Under the pieces are notes generated by a model. It searched no databases. It was not told the DNA's origin and saw only the letters and a list, made by a program, of their open reading frames with translations. 61,366 nucleotides of DNA from an uncultured Clostridia bacterium (GTDB taxonomy: Bacteria; Bacillota; Clostridia; Oscillospirales; Acutalibacteraceae), in NCBI GenBank assembly GCA_947364045.1, contig CANARN010000005.1, positions 1 through 61,366 of the forward strand. Direction: 5' to 3'. Shown here piece by piece: positions 14,881 to 23,726 of the stretch. A program made the translations under genes and the position numbers. Each line of letters begins with the position of its first letter. Positions within the stretch are counted from its first letter, which is position 1.

Positions 14881-15558
14881 TTATTCAGTTGTATTTTCAG
14901 GCTTTTCAGTATCGGCTGTATCGGAATTAAAATCAGTTTTCTTTTTTGAAGATATAACAACATCAATCGGTTTATTCTCATCAGCCTTCTGTTTTCTTTC
15001 CTTTGCAACCTTTGCCTTTTTCTTATTATGCTCTTCTTCATTCAGTCTCAAAGTTTCCTCAAGCTTTGAAGCGACCTTTTTAGCGCTTGAAAATTTACCG
15101 CCTATTCTTATCATAAAAGCATTGTAGTCGGCAGGAGTAATTGCAACGTACTTTTTTACCTTTTTAAGTTTTTTTGCCTTACGGTCAGGCACTTCGGCAT
15201 AAAAACCTATAACTATTATTTTATTTGTAAAGCCGTATTTCTTTTTATATTTCTTTTCTGCGTCTTCAGGAAAAACATTATCAATAATAAAAATGTCGTT
15301 ATAATAGATTTTAAGTCTTGCAAAAGGCCACTGAAACACAAATAAATATGTATCTTCAAGGGAATAATATGTATTAAATATAAGCGGCAAAAGGAAAACA
15401 GCATCAACAGCCAAAAGCATAAACGCATACCACGTTGTTACATCACGCCAAAGGAATCTGTTAATAATGAAGGGAATAATTATCATTATGTGGTAAACAG
15501 CAAGAGCAGCAAAAATAGATTTATTCAAGCCGCTTTTAAATTTATTGTTTTTTTTCAC
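14881..15558 (-). CDS. Membrane protein with a PH-like cytoplasmic domain, unknown function
   Basis: A 225-residue protein starting with GTG, with GGAGG upstream. Two adjacent helices (about 14-34 and 41-62) are followed by a strand-rich region: SLEDTYLFVFQWPFARLKI, DIFIIDNVF, IIVIGFYAEVP and KYVAITPADYNAFM. That pattern resembles the bacterial PH-domain membrane proteins. The last 60 residues are charged and low in complexity, rich in Lys and Glu, and probably disordered. I cannot assign a function. It is divergent from the split TSUP pair. Confidence 0.6.
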   Translation of the reverse strand: MKKNNKFKSGLNKSIFAALAVYHIMIIIPFIINRFLWRDVTTWYAFMLLAVDAVFLLPLIFNTYYSLEDTYLFVFQWPFARLKIYYNDIFIIDNVFPEDAEKKYKKKYGFTNKIIVIGFYAEVPDRKAKKLKKVKKYVAITPADYNAFMIRIGGKFSSAKKVASKLEETLRLNEEEHNKKKAKVAKERKQKADENKPIDVVISSKKKTDFNSDTADTEKPENTTE

Positions 15559-15590
15559 ACTAATAAACCTCCGAAAGAAGAGTGAACAAA

Positions 15591-15941
15591 ATGAACAATC
15601 TTAAAAAGTTTTTTTCGGGAATAGCAATAGGGATTGTAAATGTCACATTAGGCGCAGGCGGCGGAATGCTCACCGTTCCGCTTTACAAAAAATGCGGATT
15701 TGACCAAAAAAGCGCACAAATCAATGCCGTTTCCACAATACTTCCTATAACATTTATCAGCTTTATTATATATCTTTTGAACGGCAATGTCAACTTGAGT
15801 GAAACCTATTCATATATTGTTTTTGGCTTGCCGGGCGCAATACTCGGTACATTCGTTATAAAAAAAACTTCAAATAAACTGCTTAAATCAGTCTTTGCCG
15901 TATTTATGATTTGGGCAGGAGTCAGGATGATTATGAAATGA
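15591..15941 (+). CDS. TSUP (TauE/SafE) family half-transporter, first half
   Basis: This 116-residue protein has four predicted helices and the TSUP signature GIVNVTLGAGGGMLTVPLY at the start. It corresponds to the N-terminal half of a normal 250-residue sulfite-exporter-type permease. The neighbouring gene supplies the other half, overlapping by 4 bases (ATGA), so the two products are probably made in equal amounts and assemble as a heterodimer. A GTG at 15582 is an alternative start; I prefer the ATG at 15591. The substrate is unknown; the family exports or imports sulfur compounds and organic anions. Confidence 0.82.
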   Translation: MNNLKKFFSGIAIGIVNVTLGAGGGMLTVPLYKKCGFDQKSAQINAVSTILPITFISFIIYLLNGNVNLSETYSYIVFGLPGAILGTFVIKKTSNKLLKSVFAVFMIWAGVRMIMK

Positions 15942-16315
15942 ATACTGTTATTAAAGCAATTGCCTCTTTTCTTGCTGGGCTTGTCGGCTCAATGGGCTTC
16001 GGAGGCGGCGGAGTTCTCATTATATATCTTGTAATATTTTCTGATATGCCGCAAATTAAATCACAAGGCATAAATCTTGCTTTTTTCATTCCCTGCGCCG
16101 TAATATCCACCGTAATCTATACAATAAAAAAGCAAGTCAAATACAAAGAAATATATCCTGTTATTTTAGGCGGCTGCATCGGCGCGGTTTTTGCGGGATT
16201 TTTTCTTAAGTCGCTGAAAACAGAATATCTTTCTTATGCTTTTGCCGCATTTTTAATAATTACGGGAATTTTAACATTTTTCGGAGGAAAAAAAGAAAAA
16301 AATAATGAAGAATGA
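15938..16315 (+). CDS. TSUP (TauE/SafE) family half-transporter, second half
   Basis: A 125-residue protein with four helices, the glycine motif SMGFGGGGVLI near residue 17 and INLAFFIPCAVIST. It matches the C-terminal half of TSUP permeases. It starts with the ATG of the ATGA overlap at 15938; the longer frame start at 15911 lies inside the first gene and lacks a ribosome site. A frameshift in one long gene is unlikely: each half has its own clean start and stop and its own copy of the family motif. Confidence 0.82.
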   Translation: MNTVIKAIASFLAGLVGSMGFGGGGVLIIYLVIFSDMPQIKSQGINLAFFIPCAVISTVIYTIKKQVKYKEIYPVILGGCIGAVFAGFFLKSLKTEYLSYAFAAFLIITGILTFFGGKKEKNNEE

Positions 16316-16343
16316 CAAAATTTTAACATGTTTGTAAATTTAC

Positions 16344-16372
16344 TTGAAAAAAAATCGAATACGTGATAAAAT
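16344..16372 (+). promoter_or_regulatory. Promoter of the oad operon
   Basis: TTGAAA (16344-16349), 17 bp, TAAAAT (16367-16372), with an extended -10 TG at 16364-16365. The leader is about 65 bases, and GGAGG lies 8 bases before the ATG at 16446. Confidence 0.75.
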
Positions 16373-16445
16373 CAAACTGCAATTTTAAAATGGAGAAATT
16401 TGGATTTAAATTAGTATATGATATTTTTATGCGGAGGTTTAATAT

Positions 16446-17828
16446 ATGAAAGTACAGTTTACTGAAACCGTATTGAGAGACGCTAACCAATCGCTCATGG
16501 CGACGAGAATGCCCTTCTCTGACTTTGAGCCGATACTTGAAACACTCAATAAGGCGGGTTACTATTCTCTTGAATGCTGGGGCGGCGCAACCTTTGACTC
16601 ATGTCTGCGCTATCTTGACGAAGACCCGTGGGAAAGGCTCAGAAAAATTAAAGCAAAATGCCCCGATACACGTCTTCAAATGCTGCTGCGTGGTCAAAAT
16701 CTTCTCGGATACAAGCATTATCCTGACGATGTTGTCAGAATGTTTGTTAAAAAGAGCATTGAAAACGGAATAGATGTTATCAGAATTTTCGACGCACTTA
16801 ACGACACAAGAAATATTAGAGTTGCAGTTGATGAAACAATAAAGAACGGCGCTGTTGCATCGGGTGCAATCTCTTACACAACAAGCCCCGTTCATACTCT
16901 CAAAAAATATGTTGAGCTTGTAAGAGAAATGAAAGAAATGGGTTGCTCAACAATATGTATTAAGGATATGGCAGGCGTTATGACACCCATCGAGGCAAAA
17001 GAGCTTGTAAGCGCTATTAAAGACGCAATGCCCGAAATGCCCGTTATTCTTCACACACACTGCACAACGGGAATGGCATATATGACCGCTCTTAAAGCAG
17101 TTGAGGCAGGATGCGATATTATTGACACTGCAACCTCCTGCTTCTCGGGCGGCACTTCACAGCCTGCAACTGAAACTTTGCATGACGCACTTACAGGACT
17201 CGGCTATGAAACAGGACTTGACAGAACAGTGTTAAAAAAAGTAAACGACCATTTCAAGCCGCTTCGTGACGGTTATCTTTCAGCAGGTCTTTTGAAGCCG
17301 AAAGCTCTTGTGACAGACACAGACGCGCTGACATACAAAGTTCCCGGCGGAATGCTTTCAAATATGATTGCAAATCTTGAGGATATGCACGCTCTGGGTA
17401 AAATGGAAGAAGCGCTTATTGAAATTCCGAGAGTACGTGAGGATATGGGGTATCCCCCTCTTGTAACTCCTTTGAGCCAAATGGTCGGCAACCAAGCCGT
17501 TACAAATGTGCTTGTCGGCGAAAGATATAAAAATATTTCAAAGGAGATTAAGGCTTATATCAAAGGTGAATACGGCAAAGCTCCCGGTGAAATTAACGCT
17601 GACCTTCAAAAGAGGGTGTTGGGTGACGACGAGCCGATTACCTGCCGATTCGCAGACACGCTCGAGGACGGATTTGAAAAAGGTAAAGCCGAAATCGGAG
17701 AAAAAGCAAAATCGGACGAAGATGTTCTTTCTTACATTGCCTTCCCACAGCAGGCAGAGGCTTTCTTTGAAAAGCGTGAAGAAAAAGCAAAGAACACATT
17801 CAAATATTCTATTAAAAGAATTGACTGA
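16446..17828 (+). CDS. oadA: Oxaloacetate decarboxylase alpha subunit (carboxyltransferase)
   Basis: OadA moves the carboxyl group from oxaloacetate to biotin on the carrier protein, leaving pyruvate. The 460-residue protein opens with VQFTETVLRDANQSLMATRM, the metal-site Asp region shared with pyruvate carboxylase. Next come LECWGGATFDSCLRYLDEDP, the substrate arginine in MLLRGQNLLGY, the carboxylated lysine region ICIKDMAGVMTP and the metal-binding LHTHCTTGMA. The C-terminal biotin domain found in many OadA proteins is absent; a separate carrier gene follows. It heads a four-gene operon encoding a Na+ pump. Confidence 0.95.
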   Translation: MKVQFTETVLRDANQSLMATRMPFSDFEPILETLNKAGYYSLECWGGATFDSCLRYLDEDPWERLRKIKAKCPDTRLQMLLRGQNLLGYKHYPDDVVRMFVKKSIENGIDVIRIFDALNDTRNIRVAVDETIKNGAVASGAISYTTSPVHTLKKYVELVREMKEMGCSTICIKDMAGVMTPIEAKELVSAIKDAMPEMPVILHTHCTTGMAYMTALKAVEAGCDIIDTATSCFSGGTSQPATETLHDALTGLGYETGLDRTVLKKVNDHFKPLRDGYLSAGLLKPKALVTDTDALTYKVPGGMLSNMIANLEDMHALGKMEEALIEIPRVREDMGYPPLVTPLSQMVGNQAVTNVLVGERYKNISKEIKAYIKGEYGKAPGEINADLQKRVLGDDEPITCRFADTLEDGFEKGKAEIGEKAKSDEDVLSYIAFPQQAEAFFEKREEKAKNTFKYSIKRID

Positions 17829-17839
17829 GAGGTAACGAT

Positions 17840-18223
17840 ATGACAAACACGCTGTTAAAGCAAACCATTTCAATGGGCGAAGCGCTCAGCGTTTCGGTAA
17901 CGGGAATAATCGTTGTTATGATTATTTTGGCTCTCCTTGCGGTGATAGTTGTTTTACTCTCAAAAGCGATACGCACAGTTGAAAGCAAAGCACGTAAAAA
18001 AACTGCAAGCGCGACTGATGAAAAGATTTTGAATCCCGTTAATAAAGAGCAGAAAAACAGTAACGGATTAAAGGCTCTTCCGGAAACGCAGTCCATAGGC
18101 TCGCTTGACCTTTACAAAACAGACGAAAAAACTGCCGCAATTATTATGGCAATTGTTTCAAATGAAAGCGGTATTCCGCTTAACAGACTACAGTTTAACT
18201 CAATAAAGCTCATTGAAGAATAA
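17840..18223 (+). CDS. Oxaloacetate decarboxylase gamma-like small membrane subunit
   Basis: A 127-residue protein with one transmembrane helix (about 20-45, SVTGIIVVMIILALLAVIVV) and a soluble tail ending in a helix-rich segment (DEKTAAIIMAIVSNESGIP). This layout and the position between oadA and the biotin carrier are typical of OadG/MmdD, which anchors the alpha subunit to the membrane beta subunit and assists in assembly. AGAGG lies 7 bases before the start. Confidence 0.85.
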   Translation: MTNTLLKQTISMGEALSVSVTGIIVVMIILALLAVIVVLLSKAIRTVESKARKKTASATDEKILNPVNKEQKNSNGLKALPETQSIGSLDLYKTDEKTAAIIMAIVSNESGIPLNRLQFNSIKLIEE

Positions 18224-18235
18224 GGGAGAAAAAAT

Positions 18236-18622
18236 ATGAAATACATTGTTACATTAAACGGTAAAAATTATGAGGTAGACGTTACGGAAACCGAAGAAGC
18301 TATTGTTACAAACATTTCCGACGCAGCGGCTGCGCCCGCTATGCCCGTTGCCGCTGCGGCTCCTGCCCCCGTTCAGTCAGCGCCCGCAGCACCTGTTATT
18401 ACAGGAAACGGCACACAGATTAAATCGCCCATGCCGGGTTCAATACTTAAAGTAAATGCTTCACAGGGACAGACAGTAAAAGAAGGCGACGTTCTTTTCA
18501 TTCTTGAAGCAATGAAAATGGAAAATGAAATTGTTGCCTCCGCTTCAGGCACTGTTTCGCAAGTCCTTGTTACAAAAGGTCAGACAGTTGAAACCGACGC
18601 TGTTCTTGCCGTTATTGGTTAA
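18236..18622 (+). CDS. Biotin carrier protein of the decarboxylase
   Basis: A 128-residue biotinyl carrier. A short N-terminal segment ([20 protein letters not shown]) is followed by an Ala-Pro-rich flexible linker (about 32-60) and a C-terminal biotinyl domain. The biotinylated lysine is in EAMKMEN near residue 87. It shuttles carboxylate from OadA to OadB. A ribosome site GGGAG precedes it, and gaps to the neighbours are only 12 bases. Confidence 0.95.
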   Translation: MKYIVTLNGKNYEVDVTETEEAIVTNISDAAAAPAMPVAAAAPAPVQSAPAAPVITGNGTQIKSPMPGSILKVNASQGQTVKEGDVLFILEAMKMENEIVASASGTVSQVLVTKGQTVETDAVLAVIG

Positions 18623-18634
18623 GGGGGAACAGGT

Positions 18635-19831
18635 ATGCAGATTATTGACGCTCTTGTAAGCCTGTTTCAAGAATCGGGCTTTGCACATCTTGCGTGGCAA
18701 AACTGGGTAATGATTGTAATTTCTTTCGGATTGCTTTACCTTGCCATTGTTAAAAAATATGAGCCGTTACTCCTTTTGCCCATTGCATTCGGAATGTTGC
18801 TTGTTAACATTTATCCCGATATAATGTATGACCCGCTGGCTATTGCCACCCCCGGCGGAGAGGTTATTGACGCTTCGGCGCATTGGTACGATTCGGGTGT
18901 TTTAAGACTTATTTACTGCGGTGTTAAATCGAGTATATTCCCCTGCCTTATCTTTTTGGGCGTAGGCGCAATGACAGATTTCGGTCCGCTTCTCGCTAAC
19001 CCCTCAAGCCTTCTTTTAGGCGCGGCGGCACAGCTCGGTATTTATGTTGCATTCTTAATTGCCTGTGCAACTAATCTTATCCCCGGTTACGAAGGCTTTA
19101 CAGCGCTTGAGGCTGCGGCAATCGCTATCATCGGCGGTGCTGACGGTCCGACGGCAATTTACCTTACAGGCAAGCTTGCGCCTCACCTTTTAGGTCCTAT
19201 CGCAGTTGCGGCGTATTCGTATATGGCGCTTATCCCCCTTATTCAGCCGCCGATTATGAAGCTTCTCACAACAGAAAAAGAGCGCAAGGTTAAAATGGAA
19301 CAGCTCAGAACGGTCAGCAAGGCTGAGAAAATCATTTTCCCGATAGTTGTTACCGTTATTTGCGTTCTTGTTATTCCGTCAACCGCTCCGCTTATCGGTA
19401 TGCTGATGCTCGGTAACCTGTTTAAGGAATCCGGTGTTACAGACAGGCTTTCAGACACTGCGCAGAACGCACTTTGCAACATTGTTACAATTATGCTCGG
19501 CGTAACAGTCGGCGCTACCGCAGAGGGCAAAACTTTCCTTGCATTTAAAACGGTTCTCGTTGTTGTAATCGGTCTTATTGCGTTTATGTTCTCAACGGCG
19601 GGCGGTGTACTCTTCGCAAAGCTTATGAATGTTATCACTAAGGGCAGAGTAAATCCCCTTATCGGCTCAGCAGGCGTTTCGGCGGTTCCTATGGCGGCGC
19701 GTGTTTCTCAGGTTGAGGGCAGAAAATACAATCCCTCAAACTTCCTGCTTATGCACGCTATGGGTCCGAACGTTGCAGGCGTTATCGGTTCGGCTGTTGC
19801 GGCAGGTTTCCTGCTTTCAAGATTCGGTTAA
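18635..19831 (+). CDS. oadB: Na+-translocating decarboxylase beta subunit
   Basis: The 398-residue integral membrane subunit decarboxylates carboxybiotin and couples this to Na+ export. About eleven helices are visible, with the conserved [11 protein letters not shown] (about residues 168-178) and the sodium-site region [14 protein letters not shown] near 290. The C-terminal [15 protein letters not shown] and [19 protein letters not shown] are hallmarks of OadB/MmdB/GcdB. The presence of a pyruvate-carboxylase-like alpha subunit, rather than a methylmalonyl-CoA or glutaconyl-CoA carboxyltransferase, identifies the substrate as oxaloacetate. A strong terminator follows. Confidence 0.95.
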   Translation: MQIIDALVSLFQESGFAHLAWQNWVMIVISFGLLYLAIVKKYEPLLLLPIAFGMLLVNIYPDIMYDPLAIATPGGEVIDASAHWYDSGVLRLIYCGVKSSIFPCLIFLGVGAMTDFGPLLANPSSLLLGAAAQLGIYVAFLIACATNLIPGYEGFTALEAAAIAIIGGADGPTAIYLTGKLAPHLLGPIAVAAYSYMALIPLIQPPIMKLLTTEKERKVKMEQLRTVSKAEKIIFPIVVTVICVLVIPSTAPLIGMLMLGNLFKESGVTDRLSDTAQNALCNIVTIMLGVTVGATAEGKTFLAFKTVLVVVIGLIAFMFSTAGGVLFAKLMNVITKGRVNPLIGSAGVSAVPMAARVSQVEGRKYNPSNFLLMHAMGPNVAGVIGSAVAAGFLLSRFG

Positions 19832-19859
19832 TTAAAAACAAACAATATAAAACAAAAAA

Positions 19860-19893
19860 AATCGGAGACGGGTTTATTTTTCCGTTTCCGATT
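19860..19893 (+). terminator. Bidirectional terminator between oadB and sfsA
   Basis: AATCGGAGACGG (19860-19871) pairs with CCGTTTCCGATT (19882-19893) as a 12-bp stem with one wobble, flanked by A-rich and T-rich sequence on either side. It serves both convergent genes. Confidence 0.88.
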
Positions 19894-19899
19894 TATTAA

Positions 19900-20574
19900 T
19901 TACAAAACTACCTTTACTTTATTTTGAATTTTAATTTCTTCAGGTGTAACAGTGCAATTGTATGCTAAAACTGTTACGCCGTTTTTTTGAGCATTTTTAA
20001 GCTCTTCGGCAAATTCAGGGTGAGTTTCTTTGTTCGGCTCAAAGTGTGAAATATTATCCATTTGAATTACAAACAGCACAAATGCTTTATAACCTTCTGC
20101 AATTGCTTTTTGCAATTCTTTAAGATGTTTCACTCCCCTTTCGGTCGGTGCGTCGGGAAAACGCGCAACACCGTCTTTTTCAAGTGTTACACCCTTACAC
20201 TCAATGAAAATCTTGTCATTTTTTGTTTCAAGATAAATATCAAAACGTGAATTGCCGTATTTACATTCAGGCTTTATAAGACTAATATCGTCAAATAAAG
20301 CAGGCATATATTCGAGAGCAACGCTGTTTACTATTTGACTGTCAATATTTATGAGCCTGTCGCCCTTTTGGACAGCTATCAAATCGTACAAGGTTTTACG
20401 TTTCGGATTGTCAGACTTTTGCAGATAGACCGTTGCACCTTCTACGAAGAGTTCCTTGCATCTGCCTGTATTTTTTACGTGGCAAATCTGAGATTCTCCG
20501 TTAATTTCACAGTTTGCAATAAAACGGTTCAGACGACTGATAAAAGTACCCTTTGCAACATTACTGTATTTCAT
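19900..20574 (-). CDS. sfsA: DNA/RNA nuclease SfsA (sugar fermentation stimulation protein family)
   Basis: The 224-residue protein shows the SfsA core: GTFISRLNRFIANCEI, the NTGRCKELFVEG block and the nuclease-like SRFDIYLETKNDKIFIECKGVT, with conserved Asp, Glu and Lys of a PD-(D/E)XK type site. EPNKETHPEFAEELKNA is near the end. SfsA was first found to affect maltose metabolism in E. coli and was later described as a nuclease; the biological role in clostridia is unclear. Terminators lie on both sides, so it is probably monocistronic. Confidence 0.92.
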   Translation of the reverse strand: MKYSNVAKGTFISRLNRFIANCEINGESQICHVKNTGRCKELFVEGATVYLQKSDNPKRKTLYDLIAVQKGDRLINIDSQIVNSVALEYMPALFDDISLIKPECKYGNSRFDIYLETKNDKIFIECKGVTLEKDGVARFPDAPTERGVKHLKELQKAIAEGYKAFVLFVIQMDNISHFEPNKETHPEFAEELKNAQKNGVTVLAYNCTVTPEEIKIQNKVKVVL

Positions 20575-20594
20575 ATTATATTAAAAAATCCTCC

Positions 20595-20633
20595 AAAAAA
20601 GCAGTGAAAGCCTAAGCTCACACTGCTTTTTTT
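20595..20633 (-). terminator. Terminator after the GPH-type symporter gene
   Basis: AAAAAAGCAGTG (20595-20606) and CACTGCTTTTTTT (20621-20633) form a 12-bp stem with T runs in both directions. It lies just past the stop of the symporter gene on the minus strand. Confidence 0.85.
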
Positions 20634-20653
20634 AATAAATAAATTTAATTAAA

Positions 20654-22213
20654 TCAATCCTCAGATTTTGCGGCACGTCTTTCAATAAGTTCATTAAGAA
20701 TTCTTGTGTGCTCTTTGTCTGTAAGAGAATATTTAATAGTCGGAATAGCTGAAAGAAGCATACCGATTGCAGGCGGTACGGAAATAAGCAGGAACATTGC
20801 CATAGCATATTTGCCGTCATTTGCCTCAAAGAAGTGGTATTTACCTTCAGCAAGGTCTGTGTTAAGTATTTCAATATACTTGTCGGTATAATGAACTGCA
20901 CTATAAATAAAGCCTGAAATAAGCGATGAAACGCCCATTGAAAGCTTTGTGATAAAGGACTGACCTGAGAAGAACACACCGTCAGTACGGACACCGTTCT
21001 TATACTCCTCATAGTCAACGCAGTCTGCAATCATAATTGACTGAAGGATATTGATTGAACCCATTGCCCAAGATGATGCAAACATCATAACAGCCATAAG
21101 TACAACATAAGCCATACTCTTCATAAGGTTACCGCCGGCAAGCTTGTAAACAGCAAATATTAAGAAATACGGAACAGCGCCTGCTATTGAATAGAAATTG
21201 TAGAGCTGTTTTTTACCGAATTTGCCTGTAAGTTTAGGTGTAACGGCAGTACCGATAATCATACCGCCCAAAATACCTAATGCCATAAGTAAAAGCTGAA
21301 CGATTTTTATAATCTGGAGCTTGCCGTCAACAACAAGATTTGCGAGGTTGTTGTCGAAGAAATAGTACATAACAAGCGACAAGCCTACGATTGAAAGAAG
21401 CTGAATGGGGCTTCTTAAAATACCCGAAATAAGAAGTCTTCTGAACGGGTCATTTGAGAACATTATTTTAAAGTTCTCTTTCATTGTATATTTCTTTTCA
21501 GACTGCTGAACGCGCTCTTTTACAGAAAGACCTGCAAATTGGAAGAGAATTGTTGCAAAAATTGTAAGAATTACTGCAATTATGATGTAAGATGTTTTAT
21601 CGGCATGAATAATATCCATACCCTTATTCTGGAAAGCAGGAGAAAGAGCTTTACCTGCAAAGGTAATAAGCATACCGATAGCGCCTGCGTTTGCTACAAT
21701 ACGTGCAAGTGACAAAGCCTTTGCCCTGTCTTTTTCGTCATCGGTCATAAGAGATGTTACGCCCCAAAGCGGAATATCGCCGACAGTATACATCATACCC
21801 CAAAGGATATAAGAAACAGCCGCCCAAGCAATAATTAAAGCGTGCATACTTGTTGATGAATAATCAGTATAAGTTCCGTTGCAGAAAGTGAGTATTGTTA
21901 TAATACCAACAGGAATCGGAACAAACATAAGGTAAGGCTTACATTTACCCCATTTTGACCTTGTATGGTCAACTATTGAACCCATCATCGGGTCATTTAT
22001 AGCGTCCCAAACACGGGCAATAAAGAAAATTGTGGAAATAGCCATTGCCGGCAGGAAAATAATTGACTGCCAATAATACTGAAGTCCGCCGGAAATAATG
22101 TTGTAAATAATATTTTGTCCTGCAAGTCCTACCAAATAACCCGTAAGCTCTTTACCGGTGTATGTATTGTGTTTGATAGCATTTGAAGGGACAGAGTTAC
22201 TATTTTTACTCAT
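20654..22213 (-). CDS. MFS transporter, glycoside-pentoside-hexuronide (GPH) cation symporter family
   Basis: A 519-residue transporter with about twelve helices. The GPH signature is clear after helix 2: AINDPMMGSIVDHTRSKWGK followed by CKPYLMF, as in melibiose and xyloside symporters. The central loop and the YEEYKNGVRTDG segment also fit, and the C-terminal tail is charged. It probably imports a glycoside or oligosaccharide with H+ or Na+, but no hydrolase is adjacent to reveal which. I choose the ATG at 22213, preceded by GGAGAG; the longer frame would extend through the promoter. It has its own strong promoter and terminator. Confidence 0.88.
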   Translation of the reverse strand: MSKNSNSVPSNAIKHNTYTGKELTGYLVGLAGQNIIYNIISGGLQYYWQSIIFLPAMAISTIFFIARVWDAINDPMMGSIVDHTRSKWGKCKPYLMFVPIPVGIITILTFCNGTYTDYSSTSMHALIIAWAAVSYILWGMMYTVGDIPLWGVTSLMTDDEKDRAKALSLARIVANAGAIGMLITFAGKALSPAFQNKGMDIIHADKTSYIIIAVILTIFATILFQFAGLSVKERVQQSEKKYTMKENFKIMFSNDPFRRLLISGILRSPIQLLSIVGLSLVMYYFFDNNLANLVVDGKLQIIKIVQLLLMALGILGGMIIGTAVTPKLTGKFGKKQLYNFYSIAGAVPYFLIFAVYKLAGGNLMKSMAYVVLMAVMMFASSWAMGSINILQSIMIADCVDYEEYKNGVRTDGVFFSGQSFITKLSMGVSSLISGFIYSAVHYTDKYIEILNTDLAEGKYHFFEANDGKYAMAMFLLISVPPAIGMLLSAIPTIKYSLTDKEHTRILNELIERRAAKSED

Positions 22214-22244
22214 TTTATCTCTCCTTTTCATAAAATACTTATAT

Positions 22245-22273
22245 AGTATATCATAAGACAATATAATTTTCAA
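22245..22273 (-). promoter_or_regulatory. Promoter of the GPH-type symporter gene
   Basis: On the minus strand TTGAAA (22273-22268), 17 bp, TATACT (22250-22245), with an extended -10 TG. Transcription should begin near 22238, about 25 bases before the ATG. Confidence 0.8.
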
Positions 22274-22324
22274 CAAATATTCAAAATATTTTCTATACCT
22301 TTTTATAAAATACACATAAAATTT

Positions 22325-22362
22325 AAAAATCCCACTAACAAATTGATGTCAGCGGGATTTTT
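22325..22362 (-). terminator. Terminator after the M28 peptidase gene
   Basis: AAAAATCCCACT (22325-22336) pairs with AGCGGGATTTTT (22351-22362) with one mismatch. It ends in T runs on both strands and lies just downstream of the M28 stop. Confidence 0.8.
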
Positions 22363-22381
22363 AATAGTTTATTTAATAAAA

Positions 22382-23599
22382 TTACTGCTTAGCGCCGTTA
22401 TCGAACATCTCAAGAGCCTTAACGGAAGCGGCAAAGCAAGTGGCAAGGCACTCTTTATTAAGCGCATCGGGAGTGTCAAGTCTTGTATGGTAGAAATCAG
22501 GGAGCGCATGGCTGAGGGCTGTAACGCCCGTAGCTCTAAGCCCTGCCTGAGCAAATGCTGCTGAATCGGTCGCTCCTCCGAGAGGCGGAACCATACCCTT
22601 TTTACACGGGATTTTAAGTTCTTCGCAAGCTTCATAGAACAAATCGGATACATCCTTGTCAACCTTTACCGTTCCGTTAAGGTCACGGTAGTTAATCATA
22701 AGCTCTTCTGACTGAGCAATTGTATCATAAGAAATTATAAAGGTAGGTACATCGTTCATTTCGTCCTTGTGTGCCTCGCACCAAGCCTTTGCACCGCGAA
22801 GCCCCGCCTCCTCAGAGCCTGAAAGAACTACGCCGATTTCGGTATTTTCGAATTCAATGCCTTCATCTTTAAGCATTTTAAGAATTGCAATACCCATATA
22901 ACAGCCTGTAAGGTTATCGTTAGCACCGCCTACAATTCTCTTTTCATTCCACATAAAGTAAAGACCGAACCAGAATGGAACAAAAACAAGAGCAACAAGA
23001 CCGAGCTTTAATGCAAGGCTTCCTGTAATTACGCCTGCCAATTTAAGTATTGCAATTGCAAGCGTGTAAAATGCGCCTACAAAACAAATTCCCATATGTA
23101 TATCAAATCCAAGATAAGTAAACTTGTACTTGAAGGGCCATTCCCAAGCAGCGTCAGGGTGACCGTTAAATATTATTCTGCGTTTAACTTCACCTGTGGG
23201 CTTTTTAAAGCCGGTCGCATTATGACCGATTTTTTCCTTAAAAAGCTTGTCAACAGTCTTTTTGTAAAGACCGAACTGTAAAAAACAAATTACAAGTCCT
23301 ATTGCAATAAAAATTATTGAAAGGACAGGTGCAAAAAAGTAAGACGCAAATGCCAAAAAGCAACAAGAAATCGTTAAGTAAATCCACCCGAAGAATGAGC
23401 CGGGATTCTCTTTAAAGCCTTCAACGAATGTTCTGTCGCATCCAAGCTCTTTCATTGTATCCGCCGCATACTGACAAGCCTGCTCCTCACCCTTTGTGCC
23501 GGGGCTTCTTGTTTCAAAGTCATTGCAGATATGAGTGATTTCATCAATCATATACTGCGCGGCTTCATCTTTTCTGCTGATAATTTTAGATAAATCCAT
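22382..23599 (-). CDS. M28 family zinc aminopeptidase with four internal membrane helices
   Basis: This 405-residue protein has the zinc ligands of the M28 peptidases: His in FNGHPDAA (147), Asp in GGANDNLTG (228), the Glu pair in SGSEEAGLRG (263-264), Asp in IISYDTIA and the last His in FYHTRLDTPD. Helices at about 70-90 and 91-111 precede the first His. Helices at about 166-188 and 192-216 lie between the first and second metal ligands, which is unusual for a normally compact fold. The ATG at 23599 follows AGGAGG by 8 bases; the longer frame start lies upstream of the promoter. It has its own promoter and terminator. Confidence 0.85.
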   Translation of the reverse strand: MDLSKIISRKDEAAQYMIDEITHICNDFETRSPGTKGEEQACQYAADTMKELGCDRTFVEGFKENPGSFFGWIYLTISCCFLAFASYFFAPVLSIIFIAIGLVICFLQFGLYKKTVDKLFKEKIGHNATGFKKPTGEVKRRIIFNGHPDAAWEWPFKYKFTYLGFDIHMGICFVGAFYTLAIAILKLAGVITGSLALKLGLVALVFVPFWFGLYFMWNEKRIVGGANDNLTGCYMGIAILKMLKDEGIEFENTEIGVVLSGSEEAGLRGAKAWCEAHKDEMNDVPTFIISYDTIAQSEELMINYRDLNGTVKVDKDVSDLFYEACEELKIPCKKGMVPPLGGATDSAAFAQAGLRATGVTALSHALPDFYHTRLDTPDALNKECLATCFAASVKALEMFDNGAKQ

Positions 23600-23630
23600 A
23601 AAAATAACCTCCTCAAAATTATATAAAAGT

Positions 23631-23659
23631 ATTCTACCACCATTTTCATAAAAACGCAA
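23631..23659 (-). promoter_or_regulatory. Promoter of the M28 peptidase gene
   Basis: On the minus strand TTGCGT (23659-23654), 17 bp, TAGAAT (23636-23631), with an extended -10 TG. Confidence 0.65.
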
Positions 23660-23726
23660 TATATAACTGTAATATTCCGCGACTCGTATCATGGCAAACC
23701 ACAGGCGAAAGTATAAAAAATATGTT

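Noticed and set aside
15582-16315. Frameshifted single TSUP gene (pseudogene)
   Set aside because: Each half has its own ATG, stop and family motif, and they meet in an ATGA overlap typical of coupled genes.
16446-19831. Methylmalonyl-CoA decarboxylase operon
   Set aside because: The alpha subunit is the pyruvate-carboxylase-type carboxyltransferase with ECWGGATFD and MLLRGQN motifs, not an acyl-CoA carboxyltransferase.
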